A stretch of 14,325 nt of DNA, taken from contig JAAZJT010000152.1 of the NCBI GenBank assembly GCA_012800215.1, forward strand, positions 1-14,325, written 5' to 3'. Numbering within the stretch: position 1 is the stretch's first letter; the number at the start of each line of letters is the position of its first letter. Shown here in pieces: positions 14,306 to 14,325 of the stretch. The translations under genes were made by a program, and so were the position numbers. This stretch comes from Bacillota bacterium (lineage in GTDB: Bacteria > Bacillota > Dethiobacteria > Dethiobacterales > Dethiobacteraceae). The notes under the pieces were generated by a model that was given only the letters and a program-made list of their open reading frames with translations, ran no database searches and was not told the origin of the DNA.

Positions 14306-14325
14306 TGGCACGCCTGGTAGGATTC
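14306..14325 (-). tRNA. 3' end of a tRNA cut by the right edge (isotype not determined)
   Basis: The last 20 bases read on the minus strand as the end of a tRNA: GAAT of the T loop, CCTAC as the 3' T-stem strand, CAGGCGT as the 3' acceptor strand, discriminator G and CCA. A matching 5' acceptor would be ACGCCTG. G73 with an A1-U72 pair is compatible with several isotypes, so I do not name one. Confidence 0.75.

Overview
The window is a housekeeping segment of a low-to-moderate GC, Gram-positive-type (Firmicutes/Bacillota) chromosome, probably from an anaerobic, spore-forming clostridial lineage. Three things point this way: strong AGGAGG-type ribosome binding sites, the tig-clpP-clpX-lonB-lon-ysxC and valS-folC gene blocks, and an Rnf (Na+/H+-translocating ferredoxin:NAD+ oxidoreductase) operon starting at the left edge. 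LonB, the membrane-anchored Lon paralogue associated with sporulation in Bacillus, suggests an endospore former. The genus cannot be named from the sequence alone. Every gene recognised lies on the minus strand, so transcription runs from high to low coordinates.

In transcription order: (1) The 3' end of a tRNA cut off by the right edge (14306-14325), a spacer with a heptamer repeat, then tRNA-His(GTG), tRNA-Leu(TAG) and tRNA-Gly(GCC), closed by an intrinsic terminator (about 13914-13940). (2) A clear sigma-A type promoter (13778-13806), then tig, clpP and clpX, closed by a strong terminator whose stem contains the clpX stop codon. (3) lonB, with its own TTG start and a promoter-like element resembling the Bacillus sigma-F consensus. 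(4) lon and ysxC, overlapping by ATGA, closed by a hairpin immediately after the ysxC stop. (5) A near-consensus promoter with a short leader, then valS and folC, closed by a hairpin. (6) rnfC, followed 19 nt later by the start codon of the next gene (presumably rnfD), which leaves the window at position 1.

The genes form a coherent protein-quality block. Trigger factor folds nascent chains, ClpXP and LonA degrade misfolded or regulatory proteins, LonB is a compartment-specific relative, and YsxC/EngB assists 50S ribosome assembly. ValS, FolC and the tRNAs supply translation and one-carbon metabolism. RnfC belongs to a separate energy-conserving membrane complex. No mobile element, CRISPR array, phage gene or disrupted gene was seen, and there is no gene-free stretch above 300 bases (the longest is about 252 bases, upstream of tig). 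I did not find an obviously new multi-gene system. The most interesting signals are regulatory: the lonB promoter, the absence of a T-box ahead of valS, the palindrome at the tig transcription start, and the heptamer repeat.
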